Below are positions 35,984 through 49,223 of a stretch of DNA of 64,000 nt, in pieces. The translations under genes and the position numbers were made by a program. Under the pieces are notes generated by a model. It had not been told where the DNA came from and made no database searches. It saw nothing but the letters and a program-made list of their open reading frames with translations. How positions within the stretch are numbered: position 1 is the stretch's first letter; every line of letters begins with the position of its first letter. Origin of the DNA: Stromatinia cepivora (Eukaryota > Ascomycota > Leotiomycetes > Helotiales > Sclerotiniaceae); NCBI GenBank assembly GCA_014898415.1, contig RCTD01000004.1, positions 805,001-869,000 on the forward strand. Reading direction: 5' to 3'.

Positions 35984-37118
35984 ATGTCAACGTCTTTGAA
36001 GGCACAGTCATGGCCTCGTATAGGTATAAAGCGATCTCAGGGATTCTCTGCGAAGGATGCACTCAGAAGAATTACGACAAATTCGCTGGCTCATGATCGT
36101 CCTACACCTCAACATATGAATTTTCCATCTACCAGACTTTGCTATCACTGGGACACTTTACCACCTACAGAAGCTCAACTCGTCCATGCAAATACTTTTT
36201 TTACTAAAAAGCCTTTCAAGCACTTATGGTCTACTTCACAATTCTACTCCATGGCGTTTGGAGATAGCCCTGAGGTTTGTTTCTTAGGACGATCAAACGT
36301 AAGCATAATCACCCCTCGATGTCCAATTGTGTTCGTTGCTATCAGTTTTTGCATCATTCTTCGTGTTGTTCATGGCCCTTTAAACGTGGTTTGATCATCA
36401 AGAAATATTGTAATTACAAGTATGTACTGACACTATCATATTTCAGGTTGGCAAATCATCTCTTCTCAACGCTCTGCTTAACAATAAGAAGGCGGCATAC
36501 ACTAGTTCGAAAGTCGGACGAACTCGGTGTATGAATGCATTTGCGATTGGAGGACATGAAGGGTCTGAAGATAACAGTGATCGATTAGTGGTACTGGATA
36601 TGCCAGGATATGGGCATGGTGGGAGATCGGAATGGGGAAAAGAAATCATAAAATATCTGGAGAAGAGGAAGCAGCTGAAACGAGCTTTCGTACTAATTGA
36701 CACCCAGCATGGAATCAAGGAGCTTGATAGGGTGATGTTGCAAATGTTGCGGTCCCGTAAAGTACCCCATCAGGTGGTACTATCAAAGGTGGACAAGATT
36801 TTATTCTCTTCTAATGCGAAAGGAATCCCCAGCAGTGACACATTGAAGAACAGAATTACTGGCCTGGACAAAATCCTTCGAGAAATGAAAGCAATGATCG
36901 AGGCAGACCCAGAATCTGATGATGCTGATTCCATGATTGGGGAGATACTAACATGCACATCTGAGAAACGTGCTGGAAGAAGATATGGCATTGATGCCGT
37001 CAGATTTGCAATGCTGAGAGCTGCGGGCCTAGAAATCCAACCAAAGGTCAAGCTAGCCAAGCCTGTTGATATTATTTCCCACGAAGAATTGTTTGAGAGA
37101 CGGAACATTGCGGATTGA
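35984..37118 (+). CDS. EngB/YihA-type GTPase, probably mitochondrial (Mrx8-like)
   Basis: Exons 35984-36298 and 36447-37118 give 328 residues. The intron splits the P-loop coding sequence: exon 1 ends in GRSN and exon 2 begins VGKSSLL. Other GTPase motifs seen: TSSKVGRTRCMNAF (G2 region), DMPGYGHGGRSEWG (G3, the DxPGYG of EngB), LSKVDK (G4, with Ser in place of Asn/Thr) and CTSEKRAGRRYGID (G5). The N-terminal SLKAQSWPRIGIKRSQGF is basic and suits a mitochondrial presequence. EngB proteins assist large-ribosomal-subunit assembly in bacteria; the yeast relative Mrx8 is mitochondrial. The start is the first ATG in frame after the divergent promoter. Confidence 0.88.
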
Positions 37119-38140
37119 GGAGGTACGTGATGTACAGATTTCGAACAAGCACCGTAACGAAGCATTGTTGGGCGACTAGTGATTGGCCACGTCCCAACTG
37201 GATGCTTTGCTAGAATTTTGCTACAGGACTTACATATAATCAATCACCTCATGACTTGTACAAGTTTCAATAAGAAGGATGTTTGGGTGGGGAGGGGGCA
37301 AAAAGGTGAAATGGGTTAAAAGATGAGAAGGGGATCTCAAAAGAATTGATCTTGATCAACATATTTGGTACCCAGTAACCTTAGGAGAAGAAGGAATTCA
37401 GACGATATGAAAACGAACTGATACCCCGAATTCCAAAACAGATATCTGAATCTATCTAACATCTTTTTGAAGCCCAATGATGGCTCAAAGGTACCTGACA
37501 TGAACTTGAATATGTGTCACATGATTGTATTATTGTACATGGTATTGAGCCATGGGGGTGTTCCCGCTAATCGTCATAACTTGTCTGTACCGGTGTAGCC
37601 CGGACCTGGAACTTGCAACTTTTTTAATTGTCGTAACTTTGACCTAGTATTACCTATAATCCTGTCTTGTATGCTTTAATTCTACATAATAATTTGAAAC
37701 ATCATAGACATAAACAAAATCACCCTTATTTGTCTGAACCTCAACTTCCGACTTGGAATTAAACATCACCATCTTCCATCTTCAATCAACTTTTTTTTTT
37801 CAGACATCCAGACATTCACACAACCAATTCCCTTTGATCAAGAACTGGAAAGTGCGGGGCCAATCGAAGCACAGCCTAGCCTAGCCTATCCTATCCAAAT
37901 ACAGCGCCGGGTCTTCATTCATTAATATCGGAAATTACCATATCAAGCGAATTACTTACGACACCATATCTCCCTAACATCCATCATCATTACGCCGCCG
38001 CCATCCTCCATACAAAAAGCGAATCACGATTGGCTTCCTCTGATTTCGCATCGTAGCTGGGGTAGCTACCGAATCTTTGATTCCATCTCAGACGTTACAA
38101 TCCATTTGATATTGAACTCAGGAGATATCAAGTCGCAAAT
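37119..38140. other. intergenic region, epsin promoter
   Basis: About 1 kb without a gene. Upstream of the epsin start are a poly-T tract ending in CAG (about 37790-37802) and a short CCTAG-type repeat (37874-37900). Confidence 0.5.
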
Positions 38141-40023
38141 ATGTCGAAAGTCGTACGAAGCGTCAAGAACATTACAAAAGGATACAATAATGTGCAAATT
38201 AAAGTTCGGAATGGTATGACCAGTCTGCTAAACTCACGAATTATATATTGATGGATTATAGCTACAAGCAATGATCCATGGGGTCCGGTCGGATCAGATA
38301 TGGCTGAAATTGCTCAACTGACCTTTAATTCGTGCGTACTTCATTACTTGCAAATACAAACAGAACTAATTCAAGCAATCTAGGGCGGAAACATTTTATC
38401 AGATCATGGATATGCTCGACAAACGTTTGAATGACAAGGGCAAGAATTGGAGACATGTTTTGAAGGCCTTGAAAGTGTTAGACTATTGTCTCCACGAAGG
38501 TTCCGAGTTGGTAGTGACATGGGCACGAAAGAATCTTTATATCATCAAGACTTTGAGAGAATTCCAGTATATTGATGAGGATGGAAGAGATGTTGGTCAA
38601 AATGGTCAGGATTGTTATAATGAGAGTACATGGAAGCTTGCTAACTATGTTCTTAGTCCGGGTTTCCGCCAAAGAACTAACATCTTTAATTTTGGATGAG
38701 GATAGACTTCGAGCTGAGCGAGCTGATCGCAAGAACTGGAAGTCTAGAGTTACTGGTCTGGATGAATTCTCCGAACCTTCAGATGCACAGCCACGTCGAC
38801 AACGTCCACACCGAGCGCAGCGCGCCGATGAAGAGGACGCAGAATATAGATTGGCTATCGAGGCCAGTAAATATCAGGAGGAAGAAGATCGCAAGAAACG
38901 TGAGAGCAGGCAAGGGCGCGGCGAACCAGACGACGAGGATCTTGCTAAAGCTCTCAAGCTTAGTCAAGAGGAAGAAGAGTTGCGCAGACGTGAATTAGAA
39001 GAGCAAAATGCGCATTCGCTCTTTGATGATGATCCTATTCAGGTAGCACAACCCACTGGTTTTAATCAAGGATACCAGCAACAAGGAGCCGTCGATTGGT
39101 CGGGAAATCCTATTGATTTGCAAACACAACCTACCGGATATTTGAACCCTTACACGAATTTCCAAAACGCGCAACCTACCGGCTACCAAAACACAGGTTA
39201 TCAAAATGGCTTCTCCACGCAGCAGACAGGTTTTGATCCTTATGCATCACAGCAACAGCAATCATTTCAACCGCAATCTACTGGATTCAACCCCTATGGC
39301 CAATTCCAGCAACAGCAGCCCCAACCACAGCAGCAGCAGCACCTAGAACCAATCGCTCCCGCCGGAACAAATAACCCTTGGGCCACAAACCAGAGCCAGC
39401 CACTCCAATCTTTACAACCAATGCCAACTGGATCCAACAATCCTTTTGCACAATCTTTCGCCCGCCCGCACACCAGCTCCGCTGCATCCAAACCCACCCT
39501 CGCTACACTCCAAGAACAGAAGACCTTGGGCCAGTACAGCAACACGCCATCGTTCAACAACACACCGTCCTTCAATCCCACCCCTTCATTCTCGCCGCAA
39601 CCACCCCAAAAAGAACTATCGGAACATGAAGCCAAGCTCAATGCGCTTCTGTCGAGCGGGGATGGAATGGACACGTTTGGAAATACCGGAAACCTTAGAA
39701 TCCCAGCTCAACATACTGCACCAGGAACTTTTGTTAATAGTGCAGGCGCTGGCTTAGGACGTATCCACGAACAACAAACCGGTAATAACCCGTTCCTCCA
39801 GACCCAATACACGGGTATGCCACAAACGACGTATCAGAGTAATCCTCAAAATATTGCTGCTGGTGCGTTCGGCAACAGTCCATTTGGTCGCCAAGTCCCA
39901 GCCGCCACTGGACCAGCTGGTATGAATAGTGGCATGAACGGTTATGGTCAATCGAGCAACCCCTTTGGTCCGAGGCCACAACAGGGACAAAATGGTCAGG
40001 GCGGGGATTTGATTCAATTTTAG
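38141..40023 (+). CDS. epsin (ENTH-domain endocytic adaptor, Ent1/Ent2 type)
   Basis: Four exons, 38141-38213, 38262-38331, 38384-38604 and 38657-40023, give 576 residues. Residues 1 to about 145 are the ENTH domain that binds PI(4,5)P2 (VVRSVKNITKGYNNVQIKVR, SNDPWGPVGSDMAEIAQLTF, WRHVLKALKVLDYCLHEGSE, QNVRVSAKELTSLILDEDRL). Two ubiquitin-interacting motifs follow near residues 180-195 (EYRLAIEASKYQEEE) and 211-226 (DEDLAKALKLSQEEEE). The rest is Gln/Asn-rich with repeated QPTGF/QPTGY units and three NPF motifs for EH-domain partners (NPFAQ, NPFLQ, NPFGP). The C-terminus ends DLIQF, a clathrin-box-like peptide. It links ubiquitinated cargo and membrane to clathrin at endocytic sites. All elements are present and in the usual order. 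Confidence 0.95.
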
Positions 40024-40845
40024 ATGGCAGTTGGCAGGCAGGTAAAGGGGGTAAATGGGGAAGACCGGAAGCGGAAAGTACAAAGTTTTGCATTTTGACA
40101 TGGAACTTGTTTGGGTGCCTTGGATTGGTTTATGCATCCCCCTTTGCTCAACAGGCGTGTGGTGGCTCTTTTAACTTCTTCTATTGTTATTATCCTTCTT
40201 GCAATTAAGAATTTTTTTTCCTCAAAAGAATTTTAAGTGCATTGTGAGGTGAGATAACATGATATACAAATTGGACCGGGTATGGATGAAAGGCAGGGAG
40301 AGGATAAGGGTACTTTAAGGCATGGGCTTTAGTAGGTGTAGTTAGAGTAAATTGGGTTTATGGAGTGTGAATATAAATGATTAATAGAAGAATGATTTTA
40401 AATGATTAATAGAAGAGTGTTTTTAGCCGATTCATGGAGAGGTCAAGTCATAGTGTCTGATGTGACTTCTATACGGATTCCTCGAGGTTCATTGTGGTAT
40501 CCTGAAATTGTACTGTAATTATGCATACCTACATGAAAGTAGTTCAATACCTGCCTCCTCCCATTTGTAACCCAAACCGACGCCTGCACTCCTTGCTTTA
40601 CTCCTTGTTGTGATGGTATGACAATGTGGTATACACATAAAACTAAAGACAAAAGTGCTACTATAATCAAAACAGGGCCTTTTCTCCTATCCTTATTCTC
40701 CAAGGGTACGAGTTGGGTGGTATAGTTTTGCGTGTGATGAAATGATGGAATAAAAGTCGCATTGCTTCCAGAGACTTGGACTGGTTGTAACCCAGTGGGT
40801 ATGTAGATGTTGATGGGATGGGAATGGAAAAATAGTGTGAGGAAT
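40024..40845. other. intergenic region
   Basis: 3' flanks of convergent epsin and centrin genes. No gene supported. Confidence 0.5.
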
Positions 40846-41655
40846 TTATCCCATGCATATTTGGATGAACTCTTCCCTCCCCACTCCGCCTTTCCCTTCT
40901 AAATCAAACTCCTCGATCATAGCCCGTAGTTCATCTTCCTCTAGTCCCTCTCCTAGTTCATGCGCTACTCTCCGCAAATCCTCTAATGATATCATTCCCT
41001 TGTCATCTGTGTCGAATAGGGCGAAAGCCCTTAGTATTTCGTCGCGCGGATCGCGTTGCGCTATTAAGTTACTGGCGATGGACTGGAAGGAGGGGAGAGT
41101 CAGGAGTAGGCGCCCGGGAGAAATATTAGGGTCGCGTGCGCCGGGGCGGGAGGCGGCGTCGGGAGAGATGCCGTGTGTGGTTAAGAGAGTGAGGATTTCG
41201 GGTTTGGGGAGATCGAAACCTAGGGCTTTGAGAGCGACTTTGAATTCGTGGTAGTCGATTCTTTGGTCCTTGTCGTTGTCGAAGAGTCCGAACTGTGGGG
41301 TTGTTAGCGCATTGTTTTGGTATGACTTCGAATCAGAATTAGGGGAGGGGAGGTTTATGTGATTTGCATATTGCATTTTGGATATTGGAAAACATACAGC
41401 TTCGTTGATCTCCTCCCTCTGTTCATCACTCAAGATATTCATTGGAGTAGTTGCCGGCGCCCCAGGTTGTTGAGCCTGCGCTTGACTATCCTTCGGTAAC
41501 CCACGCTCGCGCTCCAATTGGGATTTCTGTCTTAAAGCCAGAGCTGGTTGTGATTGTGTACCAACAACGGTGCCAAAAGTAGCTGCGGGGGGATTGCGAA
41601 GATTATTGTAGGGACGCGCAGGGAAGGCAGAATGCGGTTGACTTGTTGAGGCCAT
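40846..41655 (-). CDS. CDC31: centrin, Cdc31 type
   Basis: Exons 41655-41398 and 41292-40846 are joined by an intron with a GTATGT donor and a CACAG acceptor, giving 234 residues. A disordered Pro/Gln/Ala-rich N-terminus of about 75 residues precedes the centrin core (LSDEQREEINEA|FGLFDNDKD). EF-hand 1 (DNDKDQRIDYHEF) is canonical and is followed by KVALKALGFDLPKPEIL, the centrin signature. EF-hand 2 is degenerate and carries an insertion of roughly 15-20 residues (around PDAASRPGARDPNISPGR). RDPRDEILRAFALFDTDDKG opens EF-hand 3; VAHELGEGLEEDELRAMIEE follows, and EF-hand 4 (DLEGKGGVGREEF) has lost the standard calcium ligands. Cdc31 works in spindle-pole-body duplication, mRNA export (TREX-2) and DNA repair. 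The ATG at 41655 is the first start in this frame. Confidence 0.87.
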   Translation of the reverse strand: MASTSQPHSAFPARPYNNLRNPPAATFGTVVGTQSQPALALRQKSQLERERGLPKDSQAQAQQPGAPATTPMNILSDEQREEINEAVCFPISKMQYANHINLPSPNSDSKSYQNNALTTPQFGLFDNDKDQRIDYHEFKVALKALGFDLPKPEILTLLTTHGISPDAASRPGARDPNISPGRLLLTLPSFQSIASNLIAQRDPRDEILRAFALFDTDDKGMISLEDLRRVAHELGEGLEEDELRAMIEEFDLEGKGGVGREEFIQICMG

Positions 41656-42778
41656 CGAACAGAACACAAATCACTGTGTGCAAAGTGGGAGCGAAGAAAA
41701 AAGTGGCTATTTTAATGGTAAAATATCACGTACTGTACGTCTAGAAAGACTGCTCGGTCTGTTAGTGGCTGGGAAAACTAGGTACTATTATACTTGTCGG
41801 ACAGGGTGTCGAGTGGGACGGAGCGATGGGAACGATTATGATGGGTTGATTGGGGATAAACTAGATGGGATGGTTCTCGAAAACGGCTTGGGATTAGTCA
41901 TCGATAAATGTACGGAACTCAGCTTGAGGCCGGAAACTAAAAATACAGGGGGCTGGGGCCGAATTCGTCCCTGGAGTCACGCGTATTGCATCATGTGATC
42001 ATACATAGACAATTGTACGGATTATATACGAAGAGAACCCTTGGCTGTGAGTCTGTGAAACTTCAAGTATCAAATCATATTGTAGGATTCCTTTGTAAAG
42101 CGCGAAGAAGAGTCATATCAAAGAAAGCCTAACATGGACTTCTTATCTATTGTATGTACGGAGCAGGTGATTAGCCAAACAAATGCTGAAAATACCTACG
42201 GGCAGAGTCCAGATGCATCAACAACTCCATCACGATACATAATTTCTATTGTATTATTAGTCATTTACCTTATTACAGTACAGTATTTATATTTGCCCCA
42301 AGGCAACAATTTCCTAAAAAGTTATCTCGATCATTCACTGGTCAATATCATGTTCTCTTAAATTTGATTGGTTAAAAGAGCTCGAGATTGTGTTGTTCCT
42401 AAAGTTCTTGCTGCCTTTTTAAGTTCCGTTCCCTAGCCGAACTTTCTTCCAACCTACCATTACAATTGAAGCGCGTTCCCCTACAAATTCTCTATCTATC
42501 ACCAAACCAATTTCAAAATTTCCCAACTTAAATTCTTCAATCATACATCATACAACTACTTTGTTTTGATGATTCTTTTGGCATTCTCTTTACGATTTCT
42601 AATGCATGCGACGGTTTCTCGATACTGAGCGCAATCTATCCATTTTTGCGCGTTCGCCTTTTGCGATTGTGATCAGTCTCACCTTTGTCTAAAGGAAGAT
42701 ACGACTTTTCTTTTTCGCCATCTGCTAGATCTAGCAGCAACTCAAATATACTTCGTCTGCTGTCGATAATCAATCAAT
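41656..42778. other. intergenic region between divergent CDC31 and Nup98-96 genes
   Basis: About 1.1 kb with no supported gene. The last 350 bases are pyrimidine-rich on the plus strand, as expected of a fungal promoter and leader for the nucleoporin gene. Confidence 0.5.
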
Positions 42779-45700
42779 ATGTCGTTCGGGGGAGGATTTG
42801 GCGGTGGCTTCGGCCAACAGAATAAACCTACTGGATTTGGAGGAGGCTTTGGTAGTTCAACTGCAAACAATACTGGCTCAGGTAGGTCATCTCTTCACTC
42901 TATCTTTGTATTTGATCCGCTGGGTGTCTGGGAAGGCTGGGAAGGTTCTGCGATCTCGTCGAACTCATCGCTTACTCGAATCGTCTACTGCAACAGTTTT
43001 CGGTTCTGGTGCCACCAATAACACTGGCTTCGGTGCAAACAACAATACTGGTGGTGGTATGTTTGGAGGCGGCGGAACCTCTTCAGGTTTTGGTGGTAAT
43101 ACTGGTGGCAGTACTGGTATGTGGATGCTCTGATGCTCTGACTCTCTGGATTGTTCCGCTTAGCTTGATAGCTCGTCGTACCTTGGATCGCATTCTTGTC
43201 GCATTCCCTCTTGCTCTCGAATCATCCATCATAAACCAATGACGAGCCATCTCAACTACGAAACCGAATTCCTTTCAAACCACGCGTTTCAACGATTCCT
43301 TTGTCCCGTTAGCGTCTTGGGTTGCTGGTGCTATACTGATATATTTCACAGGTTTCGGAGGATTTGGCGCGAAGCCTGCAACTACAGCGTTTGGGAGTAC
43401 AGCCGCAACAACAGGTGCTAATATGTTTGGAGGTGGTGCTACGACAGGAACAACTGGTGCATTTGGTGGTGGATTCGGGGGTAGTGCTGCACCCACATCA
43501 GGATTCGGTGCTACCAACACTGGAGGTGGATTATTTGGAAACAAACCTGGTGGCTTCGGTTCAACTACTACTACGAACACGCCTTCAGCTTTTGGAGGAG
43601 GCTCTGGATTTGGTAGCACTGCAGGAACTGGATTTGGAGCAGCTGCTTCAAGTGCTCAATGCGAAGGCACCCAAGCCGTCCCTTTTACAGCATTTGTCGA
43701 GAAGGAGCCAAATTCCTCCATGCAAAATGCCTACCAAAGCATTTCCTTTCAACAACCCTACAAGAACTTCTCCCCGGAAGAGCTTCGATTGGCCGATTAT
43801 TCCAAGGGTTTGAGATACAATCAGAACCAAGGTGGTGCATTTGGCACGAACACGAATTTTGGCGGATTCGGTAGCTCTAACCAAGCTACAACAGGAGGTT
43901 TTGGGTCTACAAACAACGCTACAACAGGTTCAACAATGTTTGGTGGCGGAGCAACAGGTACGGGTTTCGGTACAGGTCAACCAGCTAGCACAGGATTTGG
44001 ATCGAATACTGCTACAACTGGCGGCGGACTCTTTGGAGCCGCGAAACCCGCGACTGGCGGGCTATTTGGTGCTCAACCCCAAGCGCAAACCGGCGGAGGC
44101 ATGTTTGGATCGACCACCAATAATGCAACTACCGGAGGATTTGGCTCGACGGGTAGTGGTTTTGGATCGACCAATACCAACACCGGAGGAGGTCTCTTTG
44201 GTAACAACAACGCAACAGCGGCAAAGCCTGCCTTCAGCTTCGGCAATACACAACCAGCAGCCACCACGGGAGGCTTCGGGTCAACAGGGACTGGATTTGG
44301 ATCGACCAATACCAATACTGGAGGTCTCTTTGGAAACACTCAACAGCAGAGTACAACAACTGGATTTGGTGGCGCTGCTCAGCAACAGCCAGCATCGACC
44401 AATGCTTTTGGAGGCGGCTTTGGATCCACCAACACCAACACTGGCGGAGGTCTTTTCGGAAATACCCAACAAAAGCCAGCTACTACTGGTCTTTTTGGCG
44501 CGCAACCCACTGCTTCAAATACTGGAGGACTATTTGGTTCTCAACCAGCCGCTACAAACAACAGTCTATTTGGCGGTGCGAATAACACCAACACAGGAAG
44601 CAATCTGTTTGGTGCCAAACCAGCTACTACCGGCGGTCTTTTCGGCCAGCCCGCGGCTCAAACCAATACCGGCACAAGCAGCTTATTTGGTGGTGGTGGT
44701 TTCGGTGCTGCAAATCAAAACAACCAACCCCAGCAAAGCACTGGTCTCTTTGGTGCCAGTCTCGGAAATAATACCAACCAGCAGAAACCTGGCGGCTTGT
44801 TCGGCCAGCCTCAGCAACAGCAAGGGTCAAGCTTGTTTGGCAATTCTGGGACTCAGCAGCAGTCCAATTTGTTTGGTTCATCTGCAATTGGTCAACAGCA
44901 ACAACAACAACCTGCTCAGTCTCAAGGTTCTATCTTTGGAACAGGTCCCATCTTCACCCAATCACAGCAGGGTGGGACACCACAATCATTCAGCACTAGT
45001 CTCACTGATCCTGGAGCTTATGGCACGAGATCTATGTTTGCTGAGGACAAGTCTCAGGAAAATCTCAAGAACCCTGGACCTCTCGCAACCCCACTATCAA
45101 GTGCTAACAAACAAAAGAAGACAGCTGCTCTTCCGTTGTACAAGCTAAATGCATCTGGTTCTTCACGATTCAATACTCCTAGCAAGTCGCTTCGTGGGGG
45201 TTTTGGTTTATCCTATACACCGGGAAGCGTCTCGACTGCAGGAAGTACCCCTTCGATGTTTAGCAGCAGCTTGCTTAGTGGAAGCCGAGCATTGAGCAAG
45301 AGTATGTCCACTAATAGCCTGCGTCGCAGTTTCCACGGCGATGACAGCATTTTAGCACCTGGTGCATTCTCATCAAGCACCAGCACGAAGTATGGAACCG
45401 GTGGAAGTTTCAAGAAACTCATGATCAACCGCAATATTCGTTCAGACCTTTTCAAGAATCCAGTCACTCCGGAGCATCCTGTCGAATCTCCTAACAAGTC
45501 TATAATCAAGAAGCAGGTAACTTTCGAGACACCAGCATCGTCATCTAGCGCCAGTGTTAATGGCAGTGTTAATGGCAGTGTTAATGGCACCGTTAGTGGT
45601 ACCACTGATTTTGATGTCAATGGTACCAGTATCCCCAATGGAACTCCACCCACTGCCCCACTGCAAACGGTTACCAACAATTCTGTGAAAACCCCTGAAG

Positions 45701-48700
45701 TCACTTCACCCGAGATGACAGAAGCCAACAAGAACAAGCAACTCACTATCGTTAATGAGAATAAAGCCAAGTCACCTAAATCTCCCCGCGACACACCCGT
45801 TGGCGAATACTGGATGACGCCTCCAAGGGAGGAAATTGAAAAGATGTCTCGCCAACAACGTCAAAAGGTATCGGGCTTTACAGTCGGCCGCGAGGGCGTT
45901 GGTAAAATTGAGTTCGATACCAATGTCAATCTCGATGGCATCAAGCTTGATGAAATTTTTAATAGGATTGTTATTCTCGAACCTAGACGCGCGGAAGTTT
46001 ATCCAGACAATGCATCTGTTCAAAAACCTCAGGCTGGTCATGGACTTAATGTTCCATCTACCATTACCCTGCTCAATTCGTGGCCTCGCAATGCTTCTAA
46101 GAGAGGAAGCGACGATATACGCTTGAAGAAACATGTCAAAAAGCTGCAGACCGTAGAAGATACCGAGTTCGTGAGTTACGACGTTGACAATGGGGCCTGG
46201 GTATTCAAAGTTCCGCACTACACGGTTTATGGGCTTGATTATGACGATGAGGAAGATGATGAGGAAGATGATGACATGGAGGTCGAAGAAGGAGATGAGG
46301 GTGATTTTGGAAATAGTACTCTCACTGCTCCTCCGGACACACCGACTCCACGAACACGTACACCAAAGGCCAACCCGCAATACTTCGATCAGTCCTTTGC
46401 ATCTGATATGGATTTCACACAAACAGAGTCAGACCCTGAGGATACATTCGAATTCAGAAAGAGGAAGGTCCTTCCTGGCGCATTCGATGATGAAGAGGTT
46501 TACTCAGAGGAAGAAGTTGTGGATACTTCATTTGTTCAGAACCAGGAGTCTTTTTTAGATAATCGCTCCGTGGGTTCACAGTCAGAAAACGGCGTCGAGG
46601 AACCAATTGACCAAGGCGACGTCTATGAGGACGATGAATCTGTCAGTGTCGTGGACCAAGAGATGGCGGGCTCTTATCCAGAAACTGGCAACACCGCGGA
46701 GCGAATGGAGGACTCGCAAGATGAAGATGATACTATGGAACTCGGGACACCTGGTGCAATTGTGAGAGCTAGGGCAAGAGCACAAAAGTTAGATACACCA
46801 TCCAAGTTCAGATTTCCGGCTGCAAATGACTGGGCCGCTACATTGCGAGCAACTGCTAGTCCAAAGAAGCAGGATCGTGCTATTTTAAAAAATCTCATTG
46901 ATGTTCATGGAAATGAGAAGCAATCTGCCTTGGCACGGACTGAAGTTCCAACAACTAACGAGAACTTTTCGAACACATATGGTTTTGCATCGGTTATGGA
47001 TGTTCACAATGACTTGTTTGGGAAGGTCACAAGTCCTATCAAGGTTTCCAATTATAAGAGAGGTGACAATTTTGAGGTTGGTTTTCCTTGCTAAATATTC
47101 TTGTGCGAAATTGTTAATGGGGCCGTTCGTTGCGCCCACTCATGTACCTAATAATTATGTAGTACAATGCTAAGAAGTCATATTTACAGAAACCTTTTAA
47201 CAAGAAATCCAGAATTGGTGATGATGAATCAGAAATGCCGGAAGAGGACCGGGCGTTCCATGACTCTGTCAAGCCAAGTTGGGGTCCGGACGGAACCTTA
47301 GTCTACGCCGCATCTGCCGGTTCTAAACCTTTTACTAAATCGCGTCGAGCTCGTGAGAAGGATGGTCTGCTCACAATTCGAAAGAGTGGCATCGCCGAGG
47401 CCGGTAACGTTCGATTTGCTAAGTTTTCTAATGAGTCTTCAGCGGGTGCACTCAAAAATCACCAGTCTTTGACAGTCATCGGAGACTCTGAGGGTGTTCC
47501 TTACGCAGCCTTGCCAGATTCATATTCCTTCCTAGACTTCTTCGACGAGCGAAATGTTCGAGATCCATCAGTAGTTCATGAAAAACTCGTGTGGGAACTC
47601 GCCAGCATTCTTTTCGATGCTATTGAAGTTCCACATGAACTTGATCACATTGAAAACGCGGTTGAGCGCCTTCGTAAAGACAAATTGTCTGTATTTTGGC
47701 AAAAGTTGGTTGGGCAGGCATCAGCTCAGCATGTTGCAATGGCTAGATCGAACGAAGAGAAAGCAATCGCATCATTATCCGGACACAACATTCCAGAGGC
47801 TTGTGGACATCTTATCAATGGAAAGAACTTCCATTTGGCTACACTTATTGCGATGATTGGTGGCAAGGAAAGCCTGAAGAAAGATATCCGTGAGCAATTA
47901 TCACAGTGGCGAAACACAAAAGCCCTGTCTGAATTTAGTCAGCCCATTCGAGCTCTCTACGAACTTCTTTCTGGAAATGTTTGTGTCTGTGATGGCAACA
48001 AAGCACCCCATATGGAAGATCGTATCGAGTCCTTCATCATTTCTAACCGCTTCGGGCTTGACTGGCGACAAGCATTTGGTATGAGACTGTGGTATGCAAT
48101 CAAGGCAAATGAGGAATTTGACAGCGCAGTCAGAATATTCGATGAAGAAATGGCACAAGACAAGGAGACATCTCGACCTCTGGCCTGGTACGTTGAACAG
48201 AAGATTCCTAAGCTATGGCAAGATGACCAGCTCAATGAGCGCGAGGATCTTCTTTGGGGCCTGTTGAAGTTGTACACCTACGATGATGCCGATCTCGAGG
48301 CAATTCTGCGACCTGAGAATTCGCAATTATCCCCCTTGGATATGCGCCTCTCTTGGCAATTGAGTCGAGCTTTGACTTCCTTTGGTGCCCTAGACTATCA
48401 GGAAGCTGCCGAGGAGAAGAAAGATCAGACTACCTTGGCTTTCGCTTCTCAGCTCAATAATGAGGGCTATTGGCTTGATGCAGTATTCGTCCTACTTCAC
48501 TTGTCTTCGACCAACGCTCGAGCAAAATCTATTCAAGACCATCTTGCTCGACATGCCGGAAAAATTGGATCCGAAGATAGCCAAAGCTTTACTACCTTGA
48601 CACAAAACTACAAAATCCCTGCATCATGGATATGGGAGGCAAAGGCCTTGTACACTCGAAGTGTTAGGAAGGATCCACTAAGTGAAGTTGAATGCCTGAC

Positions 48701-49223
48701 CAAAGCCGGACTGTTCGAAGAAGCTCACCGCACTTTTGCAAAGGAAGTGGCACCCAAGGCAATCATTGAATTCGACTACACTACACTTCGCAATATCCTT
48801 GCAAGCTTTGAGGGCAAGGAGAATACCATTTCAGAATGGCATCTTGGTGGTGAGATCTATCAAGATTTCCTCACTTTAGTTGAATCTCAAAAGAAGAACC
48901 AAGAACTCGATCTTGCTGTATTGGAAAGATTGTTGGCTGGGTTACCGGCTGTTGTGGAAGAATCGCGCCACCCCGCTTTTATGGAGACAGTGGCAATCGA
49001 AACGATTAGTGGAGTAGTGGCGAAGGCCGTGGTGGATATGGAGAAGAAGGGCGAGGTAAGAATATTCTGGCTGCCCCCTCTTTTGACTAGTACTAACCAC
49101 ATCAAACAGAATGTGGACTTACCGAAGGTTTTGAGACTACCCCTTACGGAGGATAGATACTTGAAGCATACAATTGATTTGAGTTTGGGATACTACAGAA
49201 GTGTAATGGCGGGTGGGAGATGA
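42779..49223 (+). CDS. nucleoporin Nup98-Nup96 precursor (Nup145 / S. pombe Nup189 type)
   Basis: Five exons: 42779-42881, 42997-43116, 43352-47076, 47163-49055 and 49110-49223. Phases agree, giving 1984 residues. The last intron (54 nt, TACTAAC branch) is a multiple of three and can be read through. The N-terminal 560 residues are FG/GLFG repeats interrupted near residues 176-238 by a GLEBS segment (QAVPFTAFVEKEPNSSMQNA, FSPEELRLADYSKGLRY) that binds Rae1/Gle2. The autoproteolytic Nup98 domain lies at about 890-1035 (EYWMTPPREEIEKMSRQQRQ), with the cleavage motif His1030-Tyr1031-Thr1032. Then come an acidic linker and the Nup96/Nup145C helical scaffold of the Y-complex (SFLDFFDERNVRDPSVVHEK, LDWRQAFGMRLWYAIKANEE). 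Self-cleavage yields a mobile FG nucleoporin and a structural Y-complex subunit. Confidence 0.95.

Noticed and set aside
43832..45148. 438-codon plus-strand frame within the nucleoporin gene
   Set aside because: It is an out-of-frame reading of the GLFG repeats.
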